Source: Buttiauxella agrestis (lineage in GTDB: Bacteria; Pseudomonadota; Gammaproteobacteria; Enterobacterales; Enterobacteriaceae). From it: 64,000 nucleotides of DNA. The translations under genes were made by a program, and so were the position numbers. Location of the stretch: assembly GCF_900446255.1 (NCBI RefSeq), contig NZ_UIGI01000001.1, positions 1,018,763 to 1,082,762 on the forward strand. Reading direction: 5' to 3'. Under the pieces are notes generated by a model. The model saw nothing but the letters and a program-made list of their open reading frames with translations. It had not been told where the DNA came from and searched no databases. Positions 45,955-55,763 of this stretch are shown one piece after another (the stretch's first letter is position 1; every line of letters starts with the position of its first letter).

Positions 45955-46595
45955 CTGTCTCTTAGTCACATCTCTGTGAGTCGCGGGACAGTTCCGTTCA
46001 CCCGGTGTTCAGTGTTTTATATAGCCACTGAACCGGTGAACGACTTAGGGTGGCCACCGTCGCCACCCTAAGAACCCGGACTCCCGGCAAATCAATCGCC
46101 GCAAGCGGTAAACCTCCATTTTGCCTCCGTGTCCAGGTCGGTTGCGATTCGCTCCGGGCGATCGCGCCCTCCAGCCGTTCCCGACGGCTGGACCCGGCCA
46201 CCTGGAGTCAAAATGGAGGCGATTGAAGCCGGAACCAGAGGTCAACGTCAAAACCGAAAGATCACACCGAGCCGGTTTTGACCTTGTTCCCGGTATAAAT
46301 TGCCCCAGTGTTCCCCATAAGTCAGGGTTGAGCTGCCGGGAGCAGCGAAAGAGAGCGATCGTCGGGAACGAATCGCGAACGACCCTGATGTTGGGGATAA
46401 GCTGGGGTTTACCGCGCAGCGGCAATTTAATGGCCGGGCGCCTGGATTATCAAGGAGAGGGCGTTCTCTCCTTGATACGTTCACCGTTTTCGGGAAATAA
46501 AGAGATAACTGAACACACGGGTGAACGGAAAATCAGCGAGGCTTAAAGATCTCACCCTGACAAAATTACCAGGGCGAGTTGTGACTAAGAGACAG
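45955..46595. mobile_element. MITE-like element with Tn5-type ends, carrying repeat copy 2
   Basis: Left end CTGTCTCTTAGTCACATCT agrees with the Tn5 mosaic end at 17 of 19 bases. The right end carries the inverse, with TGTGACTAAGAGACAG just before 46596. No transposase gene is inside. The 9-bp flanks agree at only 6 positions, so no clean target duplication is seen. The core 45994-46528 is the inverted relative of 37818-38357. Confidence 0.5.
45994..46528. repeat. Structured ~540-bp non-coding repeat, copy 2 (inverted)
   Basis: CCGTTCAC and GTGAACGG ends. The order of internal hairpins is reversed relative to copy 1: CTTAGGGTGGC / GCCACCCTAAG at 46044-46072 on the left and TATCAAGGAGAG / CTCTCCTTGATA at 46448-46477 on the right. 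Stem changes against copy 1 are compensatory. A further hairpin CCAGCCGT-TCCCG-ACGGCTGG lies near 46172. No convincing coding frame. Confidence 0.8.
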
Positions 46596-46629
46596 CCCCG
46601 AGGGAGAAGGCCGGGGTGAGGGCGATAAA

Positions 46630-47058
46630 CTACATACGCATACCGATCGCTAAACGGTTAAACGCATTCATCAGGCTCGCCGTAAACGTCAAATCACTGA
46701 TCTCTTGTGCCGTAAAGAATTGCAGCAGCGGCTGATACACCGCATCTTCCGCCCCTTCGGTAATCAGCGTCACCGCTTCGGCCCAGGCCAGCGCTGCACG
46801 CTCTTTGTCGCTGAAGTGATTACTCACCTTCCAGCCTGCAAGGGCATCCAGTTTGGTCTGCTCCACGCCATCTTTGCGCAAGGCTTTAGAATGCATTTCC
46901 AGGCAATAGGCGCAGCCGTTAATTTGCGAGACGCGCAGGAAAACCAGTTCAATCAGAGTTGAGCCGAGCGAGCTGGATTCCAGACCTTTCAGTGCCTGAA
47001 GCATTGGCTTAAACACGGCAGGAGAAAGGTCGTAGTAAGGTTGGCGTAATTCAATCAT
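46630..47058 (-). CDS. AhpD-like / carboxymuconolactone decarboxylase-family protein
   Basis: 142 residues from ATG 47058 with GAGGAATA upstream. The peroxidase signature CAYCLEMHSKALR (Cys-x2-Cys-x3-His) gives an AhpD-type redox site. Likely an alkylhydroperoxidase, role unproven. Divergent from a MocR regulator across 90 bp, which probably controls it. Confidence 0.88.
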   Translation of the reverse strand: MIELRQPYYDLSPAVFKPMLQALKGLESSSLGSTLIELVFLRVSQINGCAYCLEMHSKALRKDGVEQTKLDALAGWKVSNHFSDKERAALAWAEAVTLITEGAEDAVYQPLLQFFTAQEISDLTFTASLMNAFNRLAIGMRM

Positions 47059-47148
47059 GGTTTTATTCCTCGTGTTGGTATGCCGATAATTTAGCACTAT
47101 GATGGACTACTAAAGAGAGCCATAAATTAACTAATAAAGCAGGCCATA

Positions 47149-48522
47149 ATGGCAAAGTCGATCGAACCGATAGTAAGCGCTCACCACGCAATCCCGCGTT
47201 ACCAGCAAATAGCACGGCAACTAAAACAAGCCATTAGTGATGGGGAACTCGCCGCCGGTAGCCGCCTGCCTTCCAGCCGGACAATGGCGCTTGAACTTGG
47301 TGTCGCGCGGGCAACCGTCGAAAATGCTTATGGTGAATTAGTCGCGCAAGGTTGGCTGGAAAGACGTGGCCAGGCGGGAACATTCGTTAGCCCGTCCGCC
47401 ACCAGTGGAGCCAATAATCTCGCGACGCCAGCCAGCCAACCACAAGGCGCACCGCGCCCATTCCAGATGGGATTACCGGCTCTGGACGCTTTTCCTCGCG
47501 CACTCTGGTCGCGCGTTATGGGGCGACGACTGCGCCTGCAAACGCGTTTCGATTTGCTCTTGCCGGAAGCGAATGGCGAATCGACATTGCGCCAGGCGAT
47601 TGCAGATTACCTGCGTTTTTCGCGCAGTATCGACTGCCAGCCAGAACAGGTTTTCATCACGTCAGGATTTCAGGCCGCCATGCGTCTGGTGGCCCATACG
47701 CTGGCAAAACCCGGAGATGGCATCTGGCTGGAAGATCCCGGCTACCGCTATGTGCGCCCGGTTTTTGCTGAAGCGGGAATGTCGTTGCATCCGGTTCCGG
47801 TCGATAGCGAAGGGATGCACATTGACTACGGCATTAACCATTTCCCGGATGCTCGTTTTGCATTGCTGACGCCCGCGCATCAAAGCCCATTGGGGGTTGC
47901 GCTGTCGCTTAATCGCCGTCACCAGTTGCTCGACTGGGCAGCGGAAAATCAAAGTTGGGTGATAGAAGACGATTATGACAGTGAGTTTCGCTACCACGGC
48001 AAACCGCTGCCACCGATAAAAAGTCTGGATGGGCCGCAGCGCGTTATTTATGCAGGAACATTCAGCAAATCGCTCTTTCCCGCGCTACGCGTTGCCTGGC
48101 TGGTGGTGCCGCAGCAACAGGTCGAGGCATTCTCGCAACACACGCATTTCTTGCCCTGCACCGCGCCGTTACTTGTTCAGCAGACCATTGCCGATTTCCT
48201 TCGCGAAGGCCACTTCTGGCGGCATCTGAAAAAGATGCGGTCGTGCTACAGCGAGCGGCGGTTATGGCTCGAACACGCACTGCAACAGCAGGGGTTTGAT
48301 GTCGTTCCCCAGGCGGGAGGTATTCAGATGGTGATGCGTGTAAACGGTGATGACCGTGCGTTAGTTGCAAAAGCGAGGGCATCGGGGCTTGCGGTGCAGG
48401 CGTTAAGTGACTGGCGCATAGTTTCAAACGGGGAAGGGGGAATATTGATGAGTTTTACTAATCTGACATCGCAGGCCATGGCGCTGAAAGCCGCAAAACA
48501 GTTACGTGACGCGATAGCGTGA
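47149..48522 (+). CDS. MocR-type regulator (GntR winged helix fused to aminotransferase fold)
   Basis: 457 residues. The N-terminal GntR helix-turn-helix (about 12-80, SRTMALELGVARATVENAY) is fused to a fold-type I aminotransferase domain with the PLP-lysine motif YAGTFSKSLFPALR. Such proteins use PLP as a sensor. Direct GCCATAA repeats at 47119 and 47143 may be its operator. Target likely the divergent AhpD-like gene. Confidence 0.92.
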   Translation: MAKSIEPIVSAHHAIPRYQQIARQLKQAISDGELAAGSRLPSSRTMALELGVARATVENAYGELVAQGWLERRGQAGTFVSPSATSGANNLATPASQPQGAPRPFQMGLPALDAFPRALWSRVMGRRLRLQTRFDLLLPEANGESTLRQAIADYLRFSRSIDCQPEQVFITSGFQAAMRLVAHTLAKPGDGIWLEDPGYRYVRPVFAEAGMSLHPVPVDSEGMHIDYGINHFPDARFALLTPAHQSPLGVALSLNRRHQLLDWAAENQSWVIEDDYDSEFRYHGKPLPPIKSLDGPQRVIYAGTFSKSLFPALRVAWLVVPQQQVEAFSQHTHFLPCTAPLLVQQTIADFLREGHFWRHLKKMRSCYSERRLWLEHALQQQGFDVVPQAGGIQMVMRVNGDDRALVAKARASGLAVQALSDWRIVSNGEGGILMSFTNLTSQAMALKAAKQLRDAIA

Positions 48523-48532
48523 CCCCAGAAAC

Positions 48533-48561
48533 TAAAAACCCCGGGCTGATATCACCCGGGG
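48533..48561 (-). terminator. ygaM terminator
   Basis: CCCCGGG and CCCGGGG arms (48539-48545 with 48555-48561). On the minus strand the hairpin is followed by GGTTTTTAG. Convergent with the MocR gene. Confidence 0.75.
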
Positions 48562-48627
48562 TCAGACGCATATTTATTATCACTACACTTTATGAAAGCC
48601 GAAGTGACTCTGTAACAGTCAAACTGA

Positions 48628-48954
48628 CTATCGACGCGACGCTAACAGAGCGCCGATGAAAATACCGACAGCGGCGCTAATACCCACGCTCTGCCACGGT
48701 TTATCGCGGACATAGGTGTCGGCGCAACCGACCGCGTCGCAGGCGGCCTGTTTGACTCGAGTGCGACCCTGAAGGCGAGCGCGCGTCTCTTTCAATAGAG
48801 ACTCCGCTTTTTTGCGGGCGGCTTCCCCTTCCTCTTTAACATCGCTACCGAATGATTTAAGAACCTCTTCCAGCGTATCGGCCAGTTGGTTCACGTCATG
48901 GTTGATATCGTCAACACCTTCATCTACATCATTTCGATTTACTCGGTTAAACAT
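48628..48954 (-). CDS. ygaM: YgaM, ElaB/YqjD-family (DUF883) protein
   Basis: 108 residues. A helical, charged N-terminal part (about 1-75) is followed by one C-terminal membrane anchor (WQSVGISAAVGIFIGALLASRR). Relatives bind ribosomes at the inner membrane in stationary phase. Same order ygaM-ygaC-alaE as E. coli. Confidence 0.93.
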   Translation of the reverse strand: MFNRVNRNDVDEGVDDINHDVNQLADTLEEVLKSFGSDVKEEGEAARKKAESLLKETRARLQGRTRVKQAACDAVGCADTYVRDKPWQSVGISAAVGIFIGALLASRR

Positions 48955-49113
48955 TGTTTTCTCCTTTTTGCGATGTACTTTTCAGTGTAGACCATAATTT
49001 TTAGTAATGACTGAGTTCACGCTCTTACCTGGTCTTTATGGACTAATCTGAAAGCGTTGCTAATGCTGGTTATTGTAAGGTTGCGCTGCAATAGAAGATG
49101 ACGAGGAAAAATT

Positions 49114-49455
49114 ATGTATTTACGACCTGATGAGGTGGCCCGCGTTCTTGAAAAAGCCGGTTTTACCATGGATATCGTGACACCAAAAACCTACGGCTAT
49201 CGCCGTGGCGAAAACTACGTTTACGTCAATCGCGAAGCGCGCATGGGGCGCACCGCTCTGATTATTCACCCAACATTAAAAGAACGAAGCCAGACCCTTG
49301 CAGATCCTGCGACCGACGTGAAAACCTGCGACCATTACCAGCAATTTCCGCTCTATCTGGCGGGTGAAACGCACCAACATTACGGCATTCCACATGGTTT
49401 TAGCTCACGCATTGCGCTGGAGCGTTATCTTTCAGGCTTGTTTGGCGAGCACTAA
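49114..49455 (+). CDS. ygaC: Conserved protein YgaC (DUF2002)
   Basis: 113 residues. The [17 protein letters not shown] start, [19 protein letters not shown] and the C-terminus GLFGEH match E. coli YgaC. Cytoplasmic, function unknown; Fur-repressed in E. coli. Confidence 0.94.
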   Translation: MYLRPDEVARVLEKAGFTMDIVTPKTYGYRRGENYVYVNREARMGRTALIIHPTLKERSQTLADPATDVKTCDHYQQFPLYLAGETHQHYGIPHGFSSRIALERYLSGLFGEH

Positions 49456-49461
49456 TTGGAA

Positions 49462-49486
49462 GAGGCGTTGTGGTGAGCCACGCCTC
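49462..49486. terminator. Hairpin between convergent ygaC and alaE
   Basis: GAGGC...GCCTC with an inner GTGG-TGAG-CCAC stem, 7 bp past ygaC. No clear T-run, so terminator activity is uncertain. Confidence 0.4.
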
Positions 49487-49500
49487 CATACTGCTAAATA

Positions 49501-49956
49501 TCAAACTCCCGCTTTTGCATTCCGATAACCACTGATGCGGAATAAGCGGCGGCAATAATCGAGAAAATAGCCGTAAGCCGCGCCCATCAGCATTGAAACC
49601 ACAATATTCGAGCTGACCGCTGCGACGATTTGGTTCCAGTCCGCACCCACCGACCACAGAATGACGACATAAACGGGTGACTGAAACGTAATGTAAGCCA
49701 ACACATCGGCGAGATTCTTCGCCCAGCTTGCGTTGCTGTAGCGTTTGGTGAAACGCATAAATGCATCACGATAAAAGCCATACGGCCAGGCAATCAAAAT
49801 ATTGACCGGAATAGCGACCAGACGCGAAGAGAGTGACTGTTCAAAGCTCATGCCTGAGAGAAATATCTCAATCACCATGTTCACAACCGAGCAATACACT
49901 ACCATCGCGAAAGTATCAGCGACGGCATGGCGCAAGCGTGACTCAGGAGAAAACAT
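49501..49956 (-). CDS. alaE: L-alanine exporter AlaE
   Basis: 151 residues with four hydrophobic segments; the start [22 protein letters not shown] and the region [17 protein letters not shown] match E. coli AlaE. Exports excess L-alanine. In E. coli stpA lies next to it; here no stpA is present. Confidence 0.94.
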   Translation of the reverse strand: MFSPESRLRHAVADTFAMVVYCSVVNMVIEIFLSGMSFEQSLSSRLVAIPVNILIAWPYGFYRDAFMRFTKRYSNASWAKNLADVLAYITFQSPVYVVILWSVGADWNQIVAAVSSNIVVSMLMGAAYGYFLDYCRRLFRISGYRNAKAGV

Positions 49957-50288
49957 TATTCTGGCTCCGAACGGAAAGTAGCGATAAACACTGAATTAAC
50001 ATGTTAATTACAGTGTGAATGGTCAGGTTGTTGATCGTGAGTAGGTTATATCTCTGCAAGTAAACAGGCAATTAGCGATAAATTTTTATTTAATCGCATT
50101 TGGTCGATAAAATGCGCTAAATGAGACATAACAGGCAGTGTTTCCTGATTTTGTCGCTCCACTATTGTTTTTTTATTTTAAATCATAGGGTTAAAAATTC
50201 ATTTGTTGCCGATGTTTTTGGCTTTCTCTGGCCAGAAAAAACGTTATATAATTATTTATATAGCGATGTGGAAAACAGGAGCATTTAA
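49957..50288. other. Gene-free, AT-rich interval
   Basis: 332 bp between divergent alaE and the DUF2623 gene. Contains A/T-rich stretches suitable for promoters on both strands; no gene, repeat or RNA was recognised. The E. coli counterpart holds stpA. Confidence 0.5.
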
Positions 50289-50576
50289 GTGGAAAACCAT
50301 TTTGGTAAGGGATTGATGGCAGGGCTTAAAGCCCGTGAAGCTGGCAGTGTCACCATTGTGGCTCGCTTCTGCCCCGACTATAAGCGCGGGTTTGTGCTTG
50401 GATTCACCCATCGCATCTCAGAGCAGACCGGCGACCGCCAGCGTGCGGCATGGGAAGCGGGCGTTTTGACGCGCCGCTACAATCTCGATAAAGAGCTGGT
50501 GGCTGACTTTTTTAAAGAAGTGAATGCGGACACTGCGGTGAAATGCTTCTTCGCAGGATATGAAAGGGGTTACTGA
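50289..50576 (+). CDS. YghW-like small protein (DUF2623)
   Basis: 95 residues. The [15 protein letters not shown] start, [15 protein letters not shown] and [11 protein letters not shown] agree with E. coli YghW. Soluble, function unknown. In E. coli yghW lies elsewhere, so this is a paralogue or a relocated gene. A CAGGAG ribosome-binding site precedes GTG 50289. Confidence 0.85.
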   Translation: MENHFGKGLMAGLKAREAGSVTIVARFCPDYKRGFVLGFTHRISEQTGDRQRAAWEAGVLTRRYNLDKELVADFFKEVNADTAVKCFFAGYERGY

Positions 50577-50626
50577 TTTTTCGGCGTATTCAGGCGGAAA
50601 AAAGTACCCGCCTGAATAAATGGCCT

Positions 50627-50821
50627 CTAGCAAACACCGAAATCACCGTCTTCTTTATATAGCGCAACGTCTTCAGCTTTTAGTGTGACGGTTTCACCGG
50701 TCAAAATACTTCTGGGCGTGCAGAACAACATATCTCCCTGGACATCCAGAACTTCGTATTTCGGGCCGCCTTTTTTCGGTTGCACCAAATCGCCTGCTTT
50801 AAACACGCTTGTTTTAGACAT
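50627..50821 (-). CDS. DUF2158 (YodC-like) small protein
   Basis: 64 residues from ATG 50821 (MSKTSVFKAGDLVQPKKGGP), with a GAGGTTGGC ribosome-binding site. The short beta-rich KxGG...Y.V pattern is that of YodC/DUF2158. Function unknown. Confidence 0.8.
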   Translation of the reverse strand: MSKTSVFKAGDLVQPKKGGPKYEVLDVQGDMLFCTPRSILTGETVTLKAEDVALYKEDGDFGVC

Positions 50822-50878
50822 AGCCAACCTCGTTATGATGAACATCTATAAGGTTAACCATAGTCGAAAGCAGTCGAG

Positions 50879-51403
50879 TTAACGCTGATTCCAGGGCATT
50901 TTTTCCAGTAAGCGAGCCATACCGCAAAAGCCACTGATCCCTGCAAACAGCAAGCCCGCACCGACAAAACCGGACAGTAAAAAGAACCCCTGATGAATGC
51001 TAAAGCCGAGTACCACACCGGCCAGCACCAGTGACCCTGCGGCGATTTGCACCTGGCGCATTAACGGCAGGGGTTGTGATTTATCCGCATGTATTTCCTG
51101 CCCGTCTTTTTTCCAGGCATTAAGACCGCCCTCGAGCAGAAAGACTTTTGCCGGTGCTACGGCATCAACCAGCTTCTGCGCATTTTGCGCAGTTCGCGCA
51201 CCAGACTGGCAATGAAAAATCACGGTATCGAAGGGATCGAACGGGCCGAGGCGGTCGCCATTTTCAATAGCGGAAAGCGACAGTAAATGGGCCTGCGCAA
51301 TATTCTCGCGGGCATATTCATCACGTTCACGGATATCAATCAGCGCGGCACCTTGCGCGACCAGAATCCTGGCTTGTGCCGGGGAAATACTCTCAATAGT
51401 CAT
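50879..51403 (-). CDS. ygaP: Membrane-anchored rhodanese YgaP
   Basis: 174 residues from ATG 51403. N-terminal rhodanese domain with active-site Cys in [12 protein letters not shown], then a DUF2892-type two-helix membrane anchor (about 120-165). Moves sulfane sulfur at the inner membrane. The E. coli partner repressor gene ygaV is not next to it. Confidence 0.93.
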   Translation of the reverse strand: MTIESISPAQARILVAQGAALIDIRERDEYARENIAQAHLLSLSAIENGDRLGPFDPFDTVIFHCQSGARTAQNAQKLVDAVAPAKVFLLEGGLNAWKKDGQEIHADKSQPLPLMRQVQIAAGSLVLAGVVLGFSIHQGFFLLSGFVGAGLLFAGISGFCGMARLLEKMPWNQR

Positions 51404-51511
51404 GCTGCTCCTTGCTGCCACTCAGTAACCTTACACGCGCAGATAATCCCCCGATTTTGACGTGGCAGCAAATAAACTAGCGAAAATTCTGATCGTATAG
51501 CGCTGGAATAT

Positions 51512-52657
51512 TCAAAGGAAACGGCACAGCAGGTCCGCTTTATCGGTCTGTTCCCAGCTAAAAATATCGCGTCCAAAATGGCCGTAGGCCGCGGTTTGCT
51601 GATATATCGGTTGCAGCAAATTCAACGAGCGAATTAACCCATGTGGGCGAAGATCGAAAAACTCGCGAATAAGCATAATGAGTTTTTCATTATCCAGTTT
51701 CCCGGTACCGAATGTTTCCACCATGATAGAAGTCGGCTCTGCAACACCAATGGCATAAGAAATCTGAATTTCACAGCGGTCAGCTAAGCCTGCGGCAACA
51801 ATATTTTTGGCGACGTAGCGGGCAACATACGCGGCTGAACGATCCACTTTTGAAGGATCTTTACCGGAAAATGCACCGCCGCCGTGGCGCGCCATACCAC
51901 CGTAAGTATCAACAATAATTTTGCGACCCGTCAGCCCGCAGTCACCCATTGGCCCACCAATGACAAATCGACCGGTTGGATTGATAAAATATTTGGTATT
52001 ACGCGTTAGCCACTCAGGCGGCAAAACAGGCTTGATGATCTCTTCCATCACGCCTTCACGCAGAATTTGCTGAGTGACGGCTTCACTGTGTTGCGTGGAA
52101 ATAACCACGGTATCAATACCGATTATTTTGCCGTTCTCATAAGCAAAGGTGACCTGGCTTTTCGCATCAGGGCGTAACCATGGCAATAAACCGTTTTTGC
52201 GCACTTGCGCCTGACGTGCCATTAAACGGTGAGCAAAGGTGATAGGTGCGGGCATTAACGCATCGGTTTCGTTGGACGCATATCCAAACATAAGTCCTTG
52301 ATCACCCGCGCCTTGATTCGCTTCATTGTCACGATCTACGCCACGATTAATATCAGGAGACTGTTTGCCAATCGCACTTAAAACCGCACACGTGTTGGCA
52401 TCAAAACCCATTTCTGAGCTGTTATAGCCGATGTCGTGAATCGTGCGACGCACAATCTCTTCTATATCCACCCACGTGTCGGTGGTAATTTCCCCACCAA
52501 CTAAAACCATGCCCGTTTTTACCAGCGTTTCACAGGCCACGCGTGCTTTGGGGTCTTGTTCAATAATCGCATCGAGAATGGCATCAGAAATTTGGTCGGC
52601 TATTTTGTCGGGATGCCCTTCAGAAACAGATTCTGAAGTGAATAATTGTTGTGACAT
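51512..52657 (-). CDS. S-adenosylmethionine synthase, probable second copy
   Basis: 381 residues. [27 protein letters not shown] and [19 protein letters not shown] are the MetK signatures, so the enzyme looks active. It ends in [11 protein letters not shown], slightly shorter and different from E. coli MetK. The housekeeping metK lies near speA/galP in enterics, so this is probably a paralogue. It follows a cfa gene by 53 bp in the same direction, suggesting local SAM supply for lipid methylation. AAGGATC ribosome-binding site. Confidence 0.92.
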   Translation of the reverse strand: MSQQLFTSESVSEGHPDKIADQISDAILDAIIEQDPKARVACETLVKTGMVLVGGEITTDTWVDIEEIVRRTIHDIGYNSSEMGFDANTCAVLSAIGKQSPDINRGVDRDNEANQGAGDQGLMFGYASNETDALMPAPITFAHRLMARQAQVRKNGLLPWLRPDAKSQVTFAYENGKIIGIDTVVISTQHSEAVTQQILREGVMEEIIKPVLPPEWLTRNTKYFINPTGRFVIGGPMGDCGLTGRKIIVDTYGGMARHGGGAFSGKDPSKVDRSAAYVARYVAKNIVAAGLADRCEIQISYAIGVAEPTSIMVETFGTGKLDNEKLIMLIREFFDLRPHGLIRSLNLLQPIYQQTAAYGHFGRDIFSWEQTDKADLLCRFL

Positions 52658-52709
52658 ACGAAGATCCTTAAATTAATAACGTAGTGATTCAGTCGGGATA
52701 ATGAAAATT

Positions 52710-53858
52710 TCAGCGATAAACGTACATGCCGCCTTCGACGCCGCGGCTAAATAAGACTTGCCAGAGCTGAATATCACGCGCACGGAAAGCACCCGCGCAT
52801 GTCATCAGGTAATAATTGAACATGCGTTTAAACGACTCGGAATAATTATCCTGAATCTCTGGCCAGAAACTATTAAAACGCTGGTGCCACGCCATTAATG
52901 TCAGGTCGTAATCCGAGCCGATATTGTGCCAGTCTTCGACGACAAAATATGGCTCAGATGCGCTGGCGATTTGTTTTACCGAAGGCAGACATCCGTTAGG
53001 GAAAATATATTTGTTAATCCACGGATCGACATTGGTATTTGATTTATTTGCTCCGATGGTATGCAGTAGGAACATTCCGTCCGGTTTAAGGCAACGGTTC
53101 ACCACTTCAAAATAGGTATCGTAATTTTTTGGCCCGACATGCTCGAACATGCCGACGGAAACGATGCGGTCAAAATGACTGTCGAGGTCGCGATAATCCA
53201 TCAGCTTGATGGAGACATCCAGCCAGGTGCAACGGTCCTGCGCCATTTTCTGCTGTTCTTCCGAGATGGTCACGCCAGTCACATGGACGTTGTAATGTTC
53301 GGCGGCGTACTCCGCCAGACCGCCCCAACCGCAGCCAATATCCAGCAGTTTCATACCGGGTTGAAGCTGCAATTTTTCGCATAACATTTTTAATTTTGCT
53401 TCTTGAGCCTGGCGTAAGTTAGCGGCTTCTTTCCAGTAACCGCAGGAATACTGCATATACGGATCGAGCATTTTAGCGAACAGATCGTTGCCGATATCGT
53501 AATGCTCTTTGCCGACAATCCAGGCACGTTTACGTGTCTGTAAATTAAACAAACGCATCCCGGCGATGCGAGCTAAATCCCTGAAGTTTTTTGGTGCTTT
53601 CTCATCGAGTTTTGCACGAAGGATTTTCTCGAATAACACTTCCAGTGCAGCGCAGTCCCACCAACCTTCCATGTAGGATTCACCCAGGCCAATAGAACCT
53701 TCCTGCAAAACTCGTTTATAAAAGTCAGGATTGTTGACTTGAATATCCCAGCGGCGGCTGCCGTTAAAACGGACATCAGCCTGATTTACAAGATCTTCTG
53801 CAATCCGATACCAGTTGTCTTTGTGTACAACAGGTGCATTTTCAACTTCAACACTCAT
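52710..53858 (-). CDS. Cyclopropane-fatty-acyl-phospholipid synthase (Cfa-type)
   Basis: 382 residues, same length as E. coli Cfa. The SAM site LLDIGCGWGGLAEYAAEHY, the catalytic region MFEHVGPKNYDTYF and the bicarbonate-site segments are kept. Methylates membrane-lipid double bonds to cyclopropane rings. Position away from the usual cfa neighbourhood suggests a second copy. Directly downstream of a broken FUSC gene. Confidence 0.92.
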   Translation of the reverse strand: MSVEVENAPVVHKDNWYRIAEDLVNQADVRFNGSRRWDIQVNNPDFYKRVLQEGSIGLGESYMEGWWDCAALEVLFEKILRAKLDEKAPKNFRDLARIAGMRLFNLQTRKRAWIVGKEHYDIGNDLFAKMLDPYMQYSCGYWKEAANLRQAQEAKLKMLCEKLQLQPGMKLLDIGCGWGGLAEYAAEHYNVHVTGVTISEEQQKMAQDRCTWLDVSIKLMDYRDLDSHFDRIVSVGMFEHVGPKNYDTYFEVVNRCLKPDGMFLLHTIGANKSNTNVDPWINKYIFPNGCLPSVKQIASASEPYFVVEDWHNIGSDYDLTLMAWHQRFNSFWPEIQDNYSESFKRMFNYYLMTCAGAFRARDIQLWQVLFSRGVEGGMYVYR

Positions 53859-53891
53859 ATCTCATCCTCAGTAAAAGCCTAAGTCAGTTTT

Positions 53892-54609
53892 CTACTCGAC
53901 TATCAGAACTCGTTTATATTTCGTTAAAAGGGCGGCCAGGCGTTCCACGTTTTCCACAATTTCGGTGGCGACGCCATGGACATAAAGTTTGTCGCGGTAA
54001 ATACAAATATCCTTTTTCAGGCGCTCGATATGCAGACGCCGCGCCGGTTCATCTTCCGCCTTCAATATGAGCTGCGCGGCTTCACGCAGGCGCTCATGAA
54101 TCAGAGATAAATCTTCGTCCTGGGGTAATTCGCACTCAAGACTTCTGAGACGCGGAACCATGCCAGAATTGCCCCCATTTCCGGGCGCAGATAAATGGCG
54201 CTGACAATGGTTAGTGCGGTGATGCCTGCAAGCCCCAACGCGTAAGAGTTTTCGATGCGTATTACGGTGGCGGCATAACAGCAAACTCCAGTCCATACCG
54301 CGCCTATTATTAACATTGTGAGCGGAGACCAGATAAACACCCAGACGATAATCAGCGCGGATGAGCAGCCGATTATTGTTCCTGCAAAACGTAATAATCC
54401 ACGATGGCGCAGCGCTCCAGTTAAGGGTTCGCCGCCTGCAATAAACGCCGGAGCGGTGGTAATAATAATTGCAGTCACTACCGCCCAGCGCGGCATATCC
54501 AAATCAAATCCAATCCAAAACCAATAGCCAAAGAAAGCGCAATGGCAAAAGTCAGTTTGAAAGCGAAACGCAAATGATGTAGTGATATGCGATAAAAAGG
54601 ACGGCTCAT
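53892..54609 (-). pseudogene. Broken FUSC-family (aromatic-acid exporter-like) membrane protein
   Basis: The minus strand from ATG 54609 reads MSRPFYRISLHHLRFAFKLT in one frame, then MPRWAVVTAIIITTAPAFI (from near 54500) in a second frame, then, past about 54150, a charged helical C-terminal part (LIHERLREAAQLILKAE) in a third frame. At least two frameshifts, and the total is far shorter than the 650-700 residues of intact relatives. A remnant at the head of the cfa-metK gene group. Confidence 0.75.
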
Positions 54610-54863
54610 TAACGGGGGTCCCGGGTTGTTATTAATTCACAATTCATTGTTAAGAAAATACAGGTATTTCAATTTGTTCTTTTATTTTAAAAATAGCTAT
54701 CCCGCTCGATTTAAATATATCCGAGTGTTGATTGGGTTAATCGTTATTTAAATAGGGTCATTAATCTGCTGGGCTTATGAATTAATTATCGCAGCAAACA
54801 CGGTTTGTGTATCATGAAGGGATGCCAAGTTGTGTCGATCAAGCGTCAATTTAGGTGGGATAG

Positions 54864-55700
54864 ATGGTTAAAGCAAAAAAGATACTGCACTCGTTCCGCT
54901 ACGAAGGCGATGCTGAAGGGGCTAAACTCGCTCGTCCCGTTTTCTTCCGTTCGTTTATGCTAGCTGAGAATGTGCAATCCGAGCTTCATTCTCACCCTTT
55001 CATTCAGTTCCACTATGCGCGTGAAGGCTCCTTATACATTTCCGTGGAGAATAATTCGTACATCATTCCGGCCTGCTACGGTTTGTGGATACCGGCTTTT
55101 ATGCCTCATAGGGTGCAAACCGCCAGTGAAGTGATGCTGGAAAACCTGGATATTGACCCTGACTATTACGCGTCCACGGGATTTAAAGCCGAACTGAAGT
55201 TAGTGACAGTCTCTGATTTTGCCCGCAGCTTCATCCACCATGCTACGCATACTATCCCTGAATTTTATGATGCCGATGGCAAAGAAGGGCGGCTGGTTTC
55301 CACATTGATCGATGTGCTAAACGATCTCCCGGCCGCAGGCTTTGCCATGACCTGGCCTACGGCACCGGCACTGCTGGAAATGTGTCAGATAATCAGTGAA
55401 TCACCAGATTTACCGCATTTAATGGAAGACTGGGCTGAGAAAGTGGGTATGTCGCCACGCACCTTTTCACGACATTTCATCAAAGAAACGGGCATAACGT
55501 TTAGTAACTGGAAACAACGGCATCGTTTGCTGCATTCCATTATTTTATTACGCCAGTCGCGCAGCGTGACCGAAATTGCATTAATGCTGGGATATGGCAG
55601 TACATCAGCTTATACCTACGCATTCCGCCAGTTATTTGGTGTTTCACCTTCACGCTATGAAGCCGCACCTCCACCACCGGATGCGATTTTATATGATTAA
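54864..55700 (+). CDS. AraC-family transcriptional regulator
   Basis: 278 residues. N-terminal cupin-like sensor domain (HSHPFIQFHYAREG, about 42-100) and a C-terminal double helix-turn-helix (about 185-268; EKVGMSPRTFSRHF, then EIALMLGYGSTSAYTYAFRQLFGVSPSRY). Divergent from the FUSC-cfa-metK group across 254 bp, so it may control it. Ligand unknown. Confidence 0.92.
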   Translation: MVKAKKILHSFRYEGDAEGAKLARPVFFRSFMLAENVQSELHSHPFIQFHYAREGSLYISVENNSYIIPACYGLWIPAFMPHRVQTASEVMLENLDIDPDYYASTGFKAELKLVTVSDFARSFIHHATHTIPEFYDADGKEGRLVSTLIDVLNDLPAAGFAMTWPTAPALLEMCQIISESPDLPHLMEDWAEKVGMSPRTFSRHFIKETGITFSNWKQRHRLLHSIILLRQSRSVTEIALMLGYGSTSAYTYAFRQLFGVSPSRYEAAPPPPDAILYD

Positions 55701-55718
55701 AACTACGGATAATAAAAA

Positions 55719-55747
55719 ACCGGAAATCAGAGAACATTTCCGGTTTT
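55719..55747. terminator. Bidirectional terminator between araC-type gene and malic enzyme
   Basis: ACCGGAAAT and ATTTCCGGT arms, with an A-tract before and a T-tract after. Serves both convergent genes. Confidence 0.88.
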
Positions 55748-55763
55748 AGTTTTTTCTAATCTA

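Noticed and set aside
46045-46546. Frames of 126 and 141 residues inside repeat copy 2
   Set aside because: Overlap each other on opposite strands, follow hairpin arms and are not kept in copy 1.
45946-46604. Nine-base target duplication around the Tn5-end element
   Set aside because: The two flanks agree at only 6 of 9 bases, within a low-complexity C/G-rich stretch.
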